DNA of 64,000 nucleotides, from the NCBI GenBank assembly GCA_036704825.1, contig JAUBSN010000006.1:71965-135964 (forward strand), written 5' to 3'. The position numbers and the translations under genes are program-made. Position 1 is the stretch's first letter. Every line of letters starts with the position of its first letter. Under the pieces are notes generated by a model. That model saw nothing but the letters and a program-made list of their open reading frames with translations. It ran no database searches and was not told the origin of the DNA. This DNA is from Microcoleus sp036704825 (GTDB lineage: Bacteria; Cyanobacteriota; Cyanobacteriia; Cyanobacteriales; Microcoleaceae). Below, piece after piece: positions 1 through 8,333 of the stretch.

Positions 1-163
1 GCTCTATTTTTACTTCGCCACGTAATATAGCTAGAGCTTCTAATCCGTTGGCAGCAATGTAGAGGGGGTTGACAATGTTATTTTTTTTGAACGCTCGCCG
101 GACATTCATCACATCAACCTCATCATCTTCTACTAACAGAATATGAATTTTTTTGTCTTGCAT
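1..163 (-). CDS. Response regulator, Rcp1-like (partial, N-terminus only)
   Basis: The minus strand from 163 reads MQDKKIHILLVEDDEVDVMN and continues about 54 residues to the window edge. It shows the receiver-domain opening: a hydrophobic strand, the acidic ILLVEDD cluster that binds Mg2+, then an amphipathic helix (VRRAFKKNNI) and a NPLYIAANGLEALAIL segment. This pattern is typical of the short stand-alone response regulators of cyanobacterial phytochromes (Rcp1 family). The phosphoacceptor Asp lies beyond the window, so function cannot be verified. It is divergent from purC. What it signals to cannot be told from here. Confidence 0.8.
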   Translation of the reverse strand, partial: MQDKKIHILLVEDDEVDVMNVRRAFKKNNIVNPLYIAANGLEALAILRGEVKIE

Positions 164-420
164 AAATCAGCCATTTTATAGATGTTTTTTAAGCGCTTGT
201 CTCGTTGGCGGTGTTTAGTCACCACGGATCGCGAACCCAGCAGGTTTAATATCTATTGTCCTTTGTCAAGAATCATTTATGCCAGGGCCGATGACGGTAT
301 CTACCTACAGGTGTACTCGCCCCTCATGCTCTCAGGGGCGCAGCCGAAATCCAAAAACTCGCCGATAACGCCCGATCGAGCTACGGTAAAATCTAAAACT
401 CATCTACATTATTAATCGCC

Positions 421-1149
421 ATGTCAGCCGATCGCAAACTCTACGAAGGCAAAGCCAAAATCCTTTACTCCACCGAAGACAGCGAAATTTTGCTGACCCA
501 CTTCAAAGACGACGCTACAGCCTTTAACGCCCAGAAACGCGGCAGCATCGCCGGCAAAGGCGAAATCAACAATGCCGTATCTGCCCACCTGTTTCGGATG
601 CTAGAAGCCAAAGGCATTCCCACCCACTTCATCGACACGCCAGCCCCCAACCAAATGCGAGTCTGCCGCGTCCACATCTTGCCCTTGGAAGTCGTTGTCA
701 GAAACATTGCCGCCGGCAGTCTTTGCAAGCAAACCGGACTCGCCCTCGGCACAATTATCAATCCGCCCCTGGTCGAGTTTTATTACAAAAACGACGATTT
801 GGGAGACCCGCTGCTGACCCGCGACAGGCTGCTGCTAATGCAGCTAGCCACCCCCGAACAAGTAGACCAACTAGACATCGCCGCCCGCGAAATTAACGAA
901 ATACTCAAAGAATTTTTCAGCCAGTGCGGCATCACCCTGGTAGACTTCAAACTAGAATTCGGTATCGACCAACATCAAAATCTGATCCTCGCCGACGAAA
1001 TCAGTCCCGACACCTGCCGCCTCTGGGACAACGCAGAAGCCGACCCCGACGCCCGTGTTATGGACAAAGACCGATTCCGGCGCGACTTAGGATCGGTAGA
1101 AACCGCTTACCAGCAAGTTCTCCAACGAGTTCTAGCTCAGAAAGTCTAG
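421..1149 (+). CDS. purC: Phosphoribosylaminoimidazole-succinocarboxamide synthase (SAICAR synthase)
   Basis: PurC catalyses the ATP-dependent condensation of CAIR with aspartate to SAICAR, the seventh step of de novo purine synthesis, in the cytosol. The 242-residue product has the usual bacterial length. It shows the N-terminal KLYEGKAKI nucleotide-binding loop, the VVVRNIAAGSL signature, the FKLEFG strand and the SPDTCRLWD motif. The ATG at 421 follows an untranslated stretch with stops in frame, so the start is secure. In cyanobacteria purC often lies directly upstream of the Omp85 gene, as here. The 184-nt gap to bamA carries a heptad repeat, so co-transcription is possible but not shown. 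Nothing is odd in the sequence. Confidence 0.97.
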   Translation: MSADRKLYEGKAKILYSTEDSEILLTHFKDDATAFNAQKRGSIAGKGEINNAVSAHLFRMLEAKGIPTHFIDTPAPNQMRVCRVHILPLEVVVRNIAAGSLCKQTGLALGTIINPPLVEFYYKNDDLGDPLLTRDRLLLMQLATPEQVDQLDIAAREINEILKEFFSQCGITLVDFKLEFGIDQHQNLILADEISPDTCRLWDNAEADPDARVMDKDRFRRDLGSVETAYQQVLQRVLAQKV

Positions 1150-1263
1150 AGGCCTTGGCAATGCGCTAGAATTGCACAGTTTGTCACCCTTGTGATTTCG
1201 ATGTCAGCAATCAGCGGTCAACAGTCATATAAATTAGCGGTCAGCGCGAGATTCAACCGACTT

Positions 1264-1302
1264 AATAACTAATGACTAATGACTAATGACTAATGACTAA
1301 TG
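1264..1302. repeat. Heptanucleotide tandem repeat (TAATGAC)n
   Basis: About five near-perfect copies of a 7-bp unit (TAATGAC) lie between purC and bamA, ending about 30 bp before the bamA start. This is the short tandemly repeated repetitive (STRR) type known in filamentous cyanobacteria. The same unit recurs near 21780-21812 upstream of the LapA-like gene. Confidence 0.85.
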
Positions 1303-1333
1303 TGGTGTGTGGATTCCAAAAAAGTGAACAAAA

Positions 1334-3715
1334 ATGCGTTTATCTGCTGTATTGGTGGCAGTTTTTACTGCCTCAGCAACATTCGGGTTATCAAATTCTG
1401 CTTCCGGCCAAACATCCTACTCTGAATCGGCAGAGGAAGCTTTGGCTGCCGCCCAGTCCGCCCCGCCGATCGAATTACCCGATCGCCCCATTCCAGAATT
1501 AACCGAGAACCCTCCTCAAAACCCCAAAGCCGGTAAAACTAGCAAAGGGAAAGCCCTAACAATAGCTGCGGCCCCTGCCAGAGGAGGGAACGACCGCGAG
1601 CCCCCAGACCGATTCACAGACACGCCCTCCCCGGTTTCACCTGCCAGCTTTCAACTCAAACCCGAGCTAGCATCCAACCCCCCCCCCGCCTCTAGCAGCC
1701 AAAACGCCCTGCCAGATGCCCAACAGGAGAGCCCGCTCCCCCCCGATGAATCGGCTGTAACGCCAGCCTGGATCGCAGCAGAGTTAAGGAAACCAGAGGA
1801 ATCAGGGGCGATCGCTCAAAACGCCCAAGTTACCCCCAGGCCGGCCCCGACCAGACCGCCGGCCAACACCGTTCCCGCCTTGCCCTCAGTCCCAGCACCG
1901 CAGCCGAGACAAACCCCCGCACCCGCCGGGCCCGCAGAACCGCAAGTGCTAGTTGCAGAAGTTACAGTCACCGGGGCGACAAAAGACTTGGAAAGCGAAA
2001 TTTACCGAGTCATCAGCACCCAACCGGGACGCACGACCAACCGCAGCCAACTGCAACAAGACATCAACGCCATTTTTGCCACGGGCTTTTTCAGAAACGT
2101 GCGGGCAGTACCGGAAGACACCCCGTTGGGCGTCCGGGTGACTTTTATTGTGCAGCCAAACCCGGTGTTGCGGGGAGTGACAATCACCGGCCAGCAAGTG
2201 CTGCCCCAAAGCGTCATTGACGAAAGCTTCCGCGATCAGTACGGCCAAATTCTCAACCTCCGCCGCTTTGAGGAGGGAGTGAAAAAAATTAATGCGTGGT
2301 ATCAAGAGAACGGCTATGTTTTGGGTCAAATCACTGATGCCCCGCAAGTAGGAGACGACGGCACAGTCACCCTGGTAGTGGCAGAAGGCCAGATTGAATC
2401 GGTTGATGTCCGCTTCCTGAACAAGGAGGGAGAGGCAACAGATGCCACGGGTCAGCCGATCGGAGGAAACACCCGTCGTTTTGTCATCACCCGCGAAGTA
2501 GAACTCAAGCCCGGAGACATCTTTAACCGCACCAAGGCGGAAAGAGATTTGAGACGGGTGTTTGGTTTGGGAATTTTTGAAGACGTGCGCCTTGCCTTGG
2601 AACCGGGAACGACTGACCCCCGCAAGGCAAGGGTCATTGTCAACGTCATCGAGAAAAATACCGGTTCTCTGGCGGCTGGTGCGGGTTTGAGTTCCGCGAC
2701 GGGTTTGTTCGGTACGCTGAGTTACCAGCAGCAAAACTTGGGCGGTAGGAACCAGAAATTGGGGGCTGAAGTACAAATCGGGGAACGCCAAACGCTGTTT
2801 GACTTGAGTTTTACCGACCCCTGGATTGCGGGCGATCCTTACCGGACTTCTTTCACGGCTAATCTTTTTAGAAGACGATCGATCAGCGTGATTTTTGACG
2901 GCGGCGAACAGGAAGTCAGATTGCCCAACGACGATCGACCCCGCATCGTCCGCACCGGTGCCGGCATCAATTTCACCCGTCCCCTGTCGCGCAATCCTTT
3001 TGCCGATGCTGAGTGGACAGCTTCAGTCGGCTTGCAGTACCAGCGAGTCTCAATTACCGATCGCAAAGGCAGGCGCGAATCCCGGGACGAACTCGGCAAC
3101 CTGTTAAGTTTTAGCGATTCGGGATCGGATGACTTGACAACATTGCAAGCAGGTGTTGTGCGCGATCGGCGCAACGACCCCCTCCGCCCCACTAGCGGTT
3201 CCCTGCTCAGATTTGGCATGGAACAATCGATTCCTGTAGGTTCCGGCAGCATCCTGTTAAACCGCCTGCGGGCCAGTTACAGCTTTTACCTACCAGTCAA
3301 GTACACTAACTTTACCCCCGGCCCTCAAACCCTGGCATTCAGTTTTAGAGGCGGCACCGTATTCGGAGATTTGCCTCCTTACGAAGCCTTTGCCTTGGGC
3401 GGTGCCAACTCAGTGCGCGGATACGACGAAGGCGACATGGGAGCCGGCCGCAGCTTCCTAGAAGCCAGCGTTGAGTACCGTTTCCCGATTATTTCGTTTA
3501 TCGGCGGAGCGCTATTTTTGGATGCTGGCACTGACTTGGGCACGGGCAAAGATGTCCCGGGCGACCCGGCCGGTATCCGCAAAAAGCCCGGTAGCGGTTA
3601 CGGTTACGGCCTCGGCGTGCGGGTTCAATCTCCTTTAGGGCCGATCCGGATCGATTACGGTATCAACGACACGGGCGACAATCAAATTCACTTTGGAATT
3701 GGTGAGCGATTCTAA
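1334..3715 (+). CDS. bamA: Outer membrane protein assembly factor BamA/Omp85
   Basis: This is the outer-membrane insertase of the Omp85 superfamily, the cyanobacterial relative of plastid Toc75. The 793-residue product opens with a signal peptide (about residues 1-26, hydrophobic core LSAVLVAVFTASATFG). A long Pro/Ala-rich linker follows to about residue 205, then about three POTRA domains (about 206-440, beginning LVAEVTVTGA). The 16-strand barrel runs from about 445 to the C-terminal Phe (…IHFGIGERF), the usual beta-signal. The conserved VRGY of extracellular loop 6 is near residue 692 (GGANSVRGYDEGD). The extended proline-rich segment before the POTRA domains is typical of cyanobacterial Omp85. 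It precedes the lipid A genes, which fits an outer-membrane biogenesis locus. Confidence 0.95.
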   Translation: MRLSAVLVAVFTASATFGLSNSASGQTSYSESAEEALAAAQSAPPIELPDRPIPELTENPPQNPKAGKTSKGKALTIAAAPARGGNDREPPDRFTDTPSPVSPASFQLKPELASNPPPASSSQNALPDAQQESPLPPDESAVTPAWIAAELRKPEESGAIAQNAQVTPRPAPTRPPANTVPALPSVPAPQPRQTPAPAGPAEPQVLVAEVTVTGATKDLESEIYRVISTQPGRTTNRSQLQQDINAIFATGFFRNVRAVPEDTPLGVRVTFIVQPNPVLRGVTITGQQVLPQSVIDESFRDQYGQILNLRRFEEGVKKINAWYQENGYVLGQITDAPQVGDDGTVTLVVAEGQIESVDVRFLNKEGEATDATGQPIGGNTRRFVITREVELKPGDIFNRTKAERDLRRVFGLGIFEDVRLALEPGTTDPRKARVIVNVIEKNTGSLAAGAGLSSATGLFGTLSYQQQNLGGRNQKLGAEVQIGERQTLFDLSFTDPWIAGDPYRTSFTANLFRRRSISVIFDGGEQEVRLPNDDRPRIVRTGAGINFTRPLSRNPFADAEWTASVGLQYQRVSITDRKGRRESRDELGNLLSFSDSGSDDLTTLQAGVVRDRRNDPLRPTSGSLLRFGMEQSIPVGSGSILLNRLRASYSFYLPVKYTNFTPGPQTLAFSFRGGTVFGDLPPYEAFALGGANSVRGYDEGDMGAGRSFLEASVEYRFPIISFIGGALFLDAGTDLGTGKDVPGDPAGIRKKPGSGYGYGLGVRVQSPLGPIRIDYGINDTGDNQIHFGIGERF

Positions 3716-3718
3716 GTT

Positions 3719-3946
3719 GGCAGGAAAGCAGGAAAGCAGGAAAGCAGGAAAGCAGGAAAGCAGGAAAGCAGTTGTTAGGAAAGCAGTTGGCAGTTGTTAG
3801 GAAAGCAGTTGCGACCAATAACTAATGACCAATAACTAATCAATGACTAATAACTCATAACTCATAACTAATGACAACTGACCACTGACAACTGACCACT
3901 GACAACTGACCACTGACAACTGACCACTGACAACTGACCACTGACT
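3719..3946. repeat. Compound short tandem repeats between bamA and lpxC
   Basis: Almost the whole bamA-lpxC gap is repeat. First come about six copies of an 8-bp GCAGGAAA unit (about 3720-3770), then degenerate AATAACTAATGACC-type units. From about 3870 to 3945 there are repeated CAACTGACCACTGA 14-mers (two heptads). The array runs into the lpxC initiation codon and leaves no visible Shine-Dalgarno sequence. Confidence 0.9.
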
Positions 3947-3947
3947 A

Positions 3948-4808
3948 ATGACTATTCAACGTACCTTAAAATCTGAATTTGAACTGTCGGGAATCGGTTT
4001 GCACAGCGGCGAACAAACTCGCGTCCGAGTTTTGCCTGCGGAGGTTGGGGAAGGCCGCTATTTTGTCAGAATTGACTTGCCCGGCGATCCAATAATTCCT
4101 GCAAAAATTGAGGCGGTTTGCCAGACTGCTCTTTCAACTGAACTGGCAGGTATCGACGGTCAAATTCGCACTGTAGAGCATCTATTAGCCGCTTTGGCGG
4201 GGATGGGAGCGGATAATGCTCGAATTGAGGTTGATGGGCCGGAAGTGCCGCTGCTGGACGGTTCGGCTCTGGTTTGGGTAGAGGCGATCGCCCGTACCGG
4301 CTTAGTTCCTCAAGCATCGAAGCAAGACCCCACTTCCTCCTTCGTCCTGGAACAGCCTATTTGGGTGCGCTGCGGGGATGCTTTTGCAGCGGCTTTACCG
4401 TCAGCGGAAACTCGGTTTAGTTACGGAATTGATTTTGAGGAACAGGCGATCGGCAATCAATGGTACAGTTGGTCGCCAGAGGCAGAAAGTTTTGCTAGCG
4501 CGATCGCCCCAGCCCGCACTTTTGGACTTGCCCGCCAAGTTGACCAATTGCGACAAGCAGGTTTGATCAAAGGTGGTACCCTAGAGAACGCCCTAGTTTG
4601 CGATCGATCCGGCTGGCTCAACCCGCCCTTGAGATTTGCCAACGAACCGGTGCGCCATAAAATCCTAGACTTAGCAGGCGACCTCAGTCTGCTGGGAACT
4701 TGGCCAAAAGCTCACTACTTGGCTTACAAAGCCAGTCACAACTTACACGTCCAACTCGCCCGATCCCTGAAATCGGAAGCTCTAGCTATCCTACTAGATA
4801 AAAGTTAG
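3948..4808 (+). CDS. lpxC: UDP-3-O-acyl-N-acetylglucosamine deacetylase
   Basis: LpxC performs the committed step of lipid A synthesis, zinc-dependent deacetylation of UDP-3-O-acyl-GlcNAc. The 286-residue product is close to the usual 300. Zinc ligands and catalytic residues fall where expected: His78 in TVEHLLAAL, His237 and Asp241 in HKILDLAGDL, and His264 in KASHNLH. These match E. coli H79/H238/D242/H265 almost one for one. The ATG at 3948 lies at the end of a tandem repeat and has no purine-rich ribosome site. The next residues (TIQRTLKSEFELSGIGLHSG) match the family N-terminus, so the start is still the best choice. It is followed by fabZ and lpxA in the conserved order. Confidence 0.96.
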   Translation: MTIQRTLKSEFELSGIGLHSGEQTRVRVLPAEVGEGRYFVRIDLPGDPIIPAKIEAVCQTALSTELAGIDGQIRTVEHLLAALAGMGADNARIEVDGPEVPLLDGSALVWVEAIARTGLVPQASKQDPTSSFVLEQPIWVRCGDAFAAALPSAETRFSYGIDFEEQAIGNQWYSWSPEAESFASAIAPARTFGLARQVDQLRQAGLIKGGTLENALVCDRSGWLNPPLRFANEPVRHKILDLAGDLSLLGTWPKAHYLAYKASHNLHVQLARSLKSEALAILLDKS

Positions 4809-4838
4809 GAAAAAACAGGCGATCTGTTAAGATTGCAT

Positions 4839-4905
4839 CTTCCTTCTTCCTTCTTCCTTCTTCCTTCTTCCTTCTTCCTTCTTCCTTCTTCCTTCTTCCT
4901 TCTTC
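4839..4905. repeat. Heptanucleotide tandem repeat (TCTTCCT)n
   Basis: About nine to ten uninterrupted copies of TCTTCCT fill the lpxC-fabZ gap. The same pyrimidine heptad, on the opposite strand, occurs inside the coding region at about 29894-29930. Shorter versions occur at 17580-17612 and 25620-25675. Confidence 0.92.
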
Positions 4906-4932
4906 CATAACACACTCAAAAGTTTTCAAGTA

Positions 4933-5454
4933 ATGTCTACGCTGACTGAAGTTAACACCCTCAATACTGCTAATTCTGAATCCGTCCCCACCAAAAATGG
5001 TGAAGATTCTCCAGCGGTTAAATCTACTTTTACTCTCGAAGAAATTCAGAAATTATTGCCTCATCGCTATCCTTTTGCACTGGTTGACAAGATTGTTGAT
5101 TACGTGCCGTCCGAGAAGGCTGTAGGAATTAAAAATGTGACTTTCAACGAACCGCATTTTCAAGGGCATTTTCCCGGACGGCCGATTATGCCTGGGGTAT
5201 TAATTGTCGAAGCGATGGCTCAAGTTGGCGGTATTGTTCTGGCTCAGTTGCCCGACATCGAGCAAGGATTGTGGATGTTTACCGGAATTGATAAAGTCAA
5301 GTTCCGCCGTCAGGTTGTACCGGGCGATCGCTTGCTGATGACTGTAGAATTGCTGTGGGTAAAACGCCGCCGCTTCGCAAAAATGCAGGCTCTGGCTGAA
5401 GTAGACGGACAAAAAGTTTGTGAAGGAGAATTAATGTTTTCGATGGTAGATTAA
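4933..5454 (+). CDS. fabZ: 3-hydroxyacyl-[acyl-carrier-protein] dehydratase FabZ
   Basis: FabZ dehydrates beta-hydroxyacyl-ACP in fatty-acid elongation and competes with LpxA for hydroxyacyl-ACP, which explains its place in the lpx cluster. The hot-dog fold is evident: LLPHRYPFALVDKI, then GHFPGRPIMPGVLIVEAMAQ with catalytic His79 and Glu93, the canonical 14-residue spacing. At 173 residues it is about 25 longer than E. coli FabZ. The extra residues are a polar N-terminal tail (1-33, rich in Ser/Thr/Asn). A start further in is not obvious, because no Met occurs before the LEEIQKLLPHR core, so I keep the ATG at 4933. It follows a TCTTCCT repeat. Confidence 0.96.
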   Translation: MSTLTEVNTLNTANSESVPTKNGEDSPAVKSTFTLEEIQKLLPHRYPFALVDKIVDYVPSEKAVGIKNVTFNEPHFQGHFPGRPIMPGVLIVEAMAQVGGIVLAQLPDIEQGLWMFTGIDKVKFRRQVVPGDRLLMTVELLWVKRRRFAKMQALAEVDGQKVCEGELMFSMVD

Positions 5455-5511
5455 ATTGGTTATTGGTTGTTTGTTATTTGGAAATTTTTATCTATTTCTG
5501 ATAACAACTGC

Positions 5512-5573
5512 TTTCCTGCCAACTGCTTTCCTGACAACTGACAACTGCCAACTGCTTTCCTGACAACTGAAAA
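5512..5573. repeat. Degenerate heptad repeats upstream of lpxA
   Basis: Interleaved heptads of the CAACTGC / TTTCCTG / ACAACTG type fill the fabZ-lpxA gap and end only three or four bases before the lpxA ATG. They resemble the repeats before lpxC (3870-3945). No ribosome-binding site is visible. Confidence 0.8.
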
Positions 5574-6368
5574 ATGCTTACTTTGATTCACCCAACTGCT
5601 GTGATTCATCCCGGCGCTGAACTTCACCCGACTGTAGAAGTGGGAGCTTATGCTGTAATTGGGGAAAGAGTGAAAATCGGGCCGGATACTAAGATTGGCC
5701 CCCATGCAATTATCGACGGGCTAACAGAAATAGGCGCTCGAAATCAAATTTTCCCCGGTGCGGCGATTGGTTTGGAACCTCAAGATTTGAAATATGAGGG
5801 TTCTCCTACTAGGGTAACAATTGGTGACAGCAATGTGATTCGGGAATACGTGACAATTAACCGCGCTACTGGAGCCGGGGAAAGCACCACAATTGGCGAT
5901 CGCAATCTATTGATGGCTTACGTTCATGTGGGACACAATTGCGCGATCGCCGATCGAGTAATTATCGCCAATGCTGTAGCCTTGGCCGGACACGTTAAAA
6001 TCGAGTCTCAAGCCCGCTTGAGCGGTGTTTTGGGGGTTCACCAGTTTGTCCACATCGGCCGCTTGTCTATGGTGGGCGGATTGAGCAGGATCGATCGAGA
6101 TGTACCTCCTTATATGCTAGTCGAGGGTAATCCTTCGAGAGTGCGAGCAATCAACAAAATAGGCCTCGAACGCGCCGGTTTTACCCCAGAAGATTTGCTA
6201 GTTTTGAAGAAAACTTTTCGTATTCTATACCATTCTGGGTACACTCTAAATCAAGCTTTGGAACAGTTGGATTTGTTGCCAGAAAACCCTCACTTGCAGC
6301 ACCTGCGGAGATTTGTGCAGCAGTCTGTAACCAAAGGGCGGCGCGGTTTGATTCCTGGCAAAAAGTGA
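5574..6368 (+). CDS. lpxA: Acyl-ACP--UDP-N-acetylglucosamine O-acyltransferase
   Basis: LpxA transfers 3-hydroxyacyl from ACP to UDP-GlcNAc, the first lipid A step. The 264-residue protein is a left-handed parallel beta helix of hexapeptide repeats from about residue 5 to 190 (IHPTAVIHPGAELHPTVEVG and onward), with the all-alpha C-terminal part after it. The active-site region reads LLMAYVHVGHNCAIADRVI with His118 and His121, corresponding to E. coli His122/His125. The MVGGLSRIDRDVPPY segment is also diagnostic. It sits between fabZ and a Uma2-type gene, with lpxB following. No lpxD is in this window. The start codon immediately follows heptad repeats. Confidence 0.96.
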   Translation: MLTLIHPTAVIHPGAELHPTVEVGAYAVIGERVKIGPDTKIGPHAIIDGLTEIGARNQIFPGAAIGLEPQDLKYEGSPTRVTIGDSNVIREYVTINRATGAGESTTIGDRNLLMAYVHVGHNCAIADRVIIANAVALAGHVKIESQARLSGVLGVHQFVHIGRLSMVGGLSRIDRDVPPYMLVEGNPSRVRAINKIGLERAGFTPEDLLVLKKTFRILYHSGYTLNQALEQLDLLPENPHLQHLRRFVQQSVTKGRRGLIPGKK

Positions 6369-6409
6369 ATGAGGTAGAATAAACCTAAGAACTAAGCAAC
6401 TGTTGCTCT

Positions 6410-7012
6410 ATGAATGTATGTACTTCAGTCAAATCTACATCCCCTGAAACAGAACAAGATGGCTGCATCAGGTTCTTAGATGTTAGTTGGGAGCAATTTG
6501 AAGCTATAGAAGCAGCTTTTAAAGATTTCCGAGGTGTGAAATTTTTCTATCTCGATCGACTACTGCAAATTATAACTGCCTCGCCCGAACACGAAATAAT
6601 CAAGAAAACTCTCTGTATGCTGCTAGAGGCATATATGAGAGCAAATGGGATTCGATTTTACGGCAAGGGCGGCCCGACTCTAGGTAACAGAGAATTAGGC
6701 GGTAGAAAAGAGCCGGATGATTCCTATGATATAGGAACCAAAAAAATAGTCCCAGATATTGCTATTGAAGTGGTAATTACCAGTGGTGGGATAAATACTC
6801 TAGAATTCTACAAAAGATTGGGCGTTCGGGAAGTCTGGTTTTGGCAAAATAGTCAGTTATCTCTCTATTATTTAACAGGTGACAATTATGAGCAGATTTC
6901 CCGGAGTACATTCCTTCCCGCTCTCGACTTAGAATTACTCCTGCGCTGTGCTAAGGAGCCAGATCAATATGATGCTGTTACCGAGTTATTAGCAAACATC
7001 TCACCTGTTTAA
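6410..7012 (+). CDS. Uma2 family (DUF820) restriction-endonuclease-fold protein
   Basis: This 200-residue protein belongs to the Uma2/DUF820 family, a PD-(D/E)XK nuclease fold heavily expanded in cyanobacteria, whose cellular role is unknown. Visible motifs are ITASPEHEIIKKTL (about 56-68), the acidic EPD (101-103), PDIAIEVV (115-122, with Asp116 and Glu120 as likely metal ligands) and the C-terminal GVREVWFW. It lies between lpxA and lpxB, ends 9 nt before the lpxB start and probably shares its transcript. It has no known link to lipid A, so this looks like an insertion of a dispersed gene into a conserved operon. Catalytic activity is inferred only from the fold motif. Confidence 0.88.
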   Translation: MNVCTSVKSTSPETEQDGCIRFLDVSWEQFEAIEAAFKDFRGVKFFYLDRLLQIITASPEHEIIKKTLCMLLEAYMRANGIRFYGKGGPTLGNRELGGRKEPDDSYDIGTKKIVPDIAIEVVITSGGINTLEFYKRLGVREVWFWQNSQLSLYYLTGDNYEQISRSTFLPALDLELLLRCAKEPDQYDAVTELLANISPV

Positions 7013-7021
7013 AGTCAGAAT

Positions 7022-8194
7022 ATGAAAATTTTTATCAGCACTGGTGAGGTTTCGGGCGATTTGCAAGGAGCTTTGTTAGTTGCAGCCTTAAAACGTCACG
7101 CTGTCGCCGCTGGTTTGGAGTTAGAAATAACCGGATTGGGCGGCCCTCGTATGGCGGAAGCGGGTGCTACTATTTTAGGCGATACTGTGGGCATTGGTTC
7201 TATGGGTCTGATAGAATCAGTGCCGTATATTTTGCCCACGATCCAAGTTCAGCAAAAAGCTAAACAATATCTCAAAAACTTCCGCCCCGATGCTGTTGTA
7301 TTGATTGATTATTTGACTCCAAATCTCGGTATTGGCAGCTATATCCGCCGCTGTTTGCCTGATTTGCCAGTGGTTTGGTACATCGCACCTCAAGAATGGG
7401 TTTGGTCGATTTCTCCTCGCAATACGGATCTGATTGTCAATATTTGCGACCAACTTTTGGCAATTTTCCCCGAAGAAGCTCATTATTATCGAGAAAAAGG
7501 AGCTCAAGTGAGTTGGGTTGGGCATCCTTTGGTGGATAGAATGCAATCTGCGCCCTGCCGGGAAGTTGCCCGCAAAACTTTGGGAATTGTGCCGGAACAG
7601 GTGTCGATCGCCCTAATTCCCGCTTCCAGACACCAAGAACTCAAGTACCTGATGCCGGTTATATTTGAAGCAGCTCAAATTATTCAAGCTAAATTGCCGG
7701 AAGTTCATTTTTTGATTCCGCTTGCTAACAAAGCTTTTCGCAGCAAAATCGAACAGGCGATCGAGAATTACGGTTTGCGGGCTACTTTGTTAGAAAATCA
7801 AACTCTGGAAATATTAGCCGCTGCCGATCTGGCGATTACTAAATCTGGTACTGTTAATTTGGAGTTGGCTTTGCTGGATGTTCCACAAGTTGTCCTCTAT
7901 CGCGTCAGTCCGATTACGGCGATTATTGCTCGCCACGTGCTGAAATTTTCGATTCCTTTTATGTCTCCGCCCAATTTGGTGCAAATGAAGCCGATCGTCC
8001 CGGAGTTGCTGCAAGACGAGGCGACTGCGGAAAATATAGTGAATCACGCACTGGAATTGCTGCAAAATGCCGATCGGCGCCAGCAAATGAAAGCAGGTTA
8101 TCGGGAAATGCGCGAAAGTCTCGGAGATGTGGGTGTGTGCGATCGGGCCGCTGCGGAAATAATGAAAAATGTCAAATTAAATACAGCTTATTAA
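7022..8194 (+). CDS. lpxB: Lipid-A-disaccharide synthase
   Basis: LpxB (glycosyltransferase family 19) joins UDP-2,3-diacylglucosamine and lipid X to form the tetraacyl disaccharide on the inner membrane. The 390-residue product has the expected length. It carries the N-terminal IFISTGEVSGDLQGALLV signature, WYIAPQEWVWS, GHPLVD and the C-terminal nucleotide-binding area AADLAITKSGTVNLELALL. The ATG at 7022 is 9 nt after the Uma2 stop, which suggests translational proximity. It is the last gene of the bamA-lpx group. A direct repeat starts in its last codons at 8189. Confidence 0.96.
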   Translation: MKIFISTGEVSGDLQGALLVAALKRHAVAAGLELEITGLGGPRMAEAGATILGDTVGIGSMGLIESVPYILPTIQVQQKAKQYLKNFRPDAVVLIDYLTPNLGIGSYIRRCLPDLPVVWYIAPQEWVWSISPRNTDLIVNICDQLLAIFPEEAHYYREKGAQVSWVGHPLVDRMQSAPCREVARKTLGIVPEQVSIALIPASRHQELKYLMPVIFEAAQIIQAKLPEVHFLIPLANKAFRSKIEQAIENYGLRATLLENQTLEILAAADLAITKSGTVNLELALLDVPQVVLYRVSPITAIIARHVLKFSIPFMSPPNLVQMKPIVPELLQDEATAENIVNHALELLQNADRRQQMKAGYREMRESLGDVGVCDRAAAEIMKNVKLNTAY

Positions 8195-8333
8195 AGCAAT
8201 TTTTGTATTAAAAGGTTATGTAGAAACCCGGTTCCTTTGTGACTGCCTCGTGGACAAACCCACGATTTATTACCAGAAACGCGGTTGATTTCCTTAATTT
8301 CTATTAAAGCAACTTTGTTATTGAAATGTTATG
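8189..8333. repeat. Pair of 32-bp direct repeats before the methyltransferase gene
   Basis: Positions 8189-8220 and 8302-8333 match at 27 of 32 bases. Both begin TATTAAAGCAA and end GTTATG. The second copy ends exactly with the ATG of the methyltransferase. The spacer contains two imperfect copies of an AGAAAC(C/G)CGGTT motif that also appears near 20256. Confidence 0.75.

Noticed and set aside
182..415. 77-codon ORF upstream of purC
   Set aside because: No ribosome site, biased toward basic and mixed residues without family resemblance, and it lies where a promoter for purC is expected.
1949..2791. 280-codon minus-strand ORF inside bamA
   Set aside because: It is antisense to the well-supported bamA frame and shows no domain or start signal; long shadows are common in GC-rich coding DNA.
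3860..3945. Regular repeats that could be taken for a CRISPR array
   Set aside because: The units are 7-14 bp with no unique spacers and no cas genes; they are short tandem repeats, as are those at 4839-4905 and 39774-39877.
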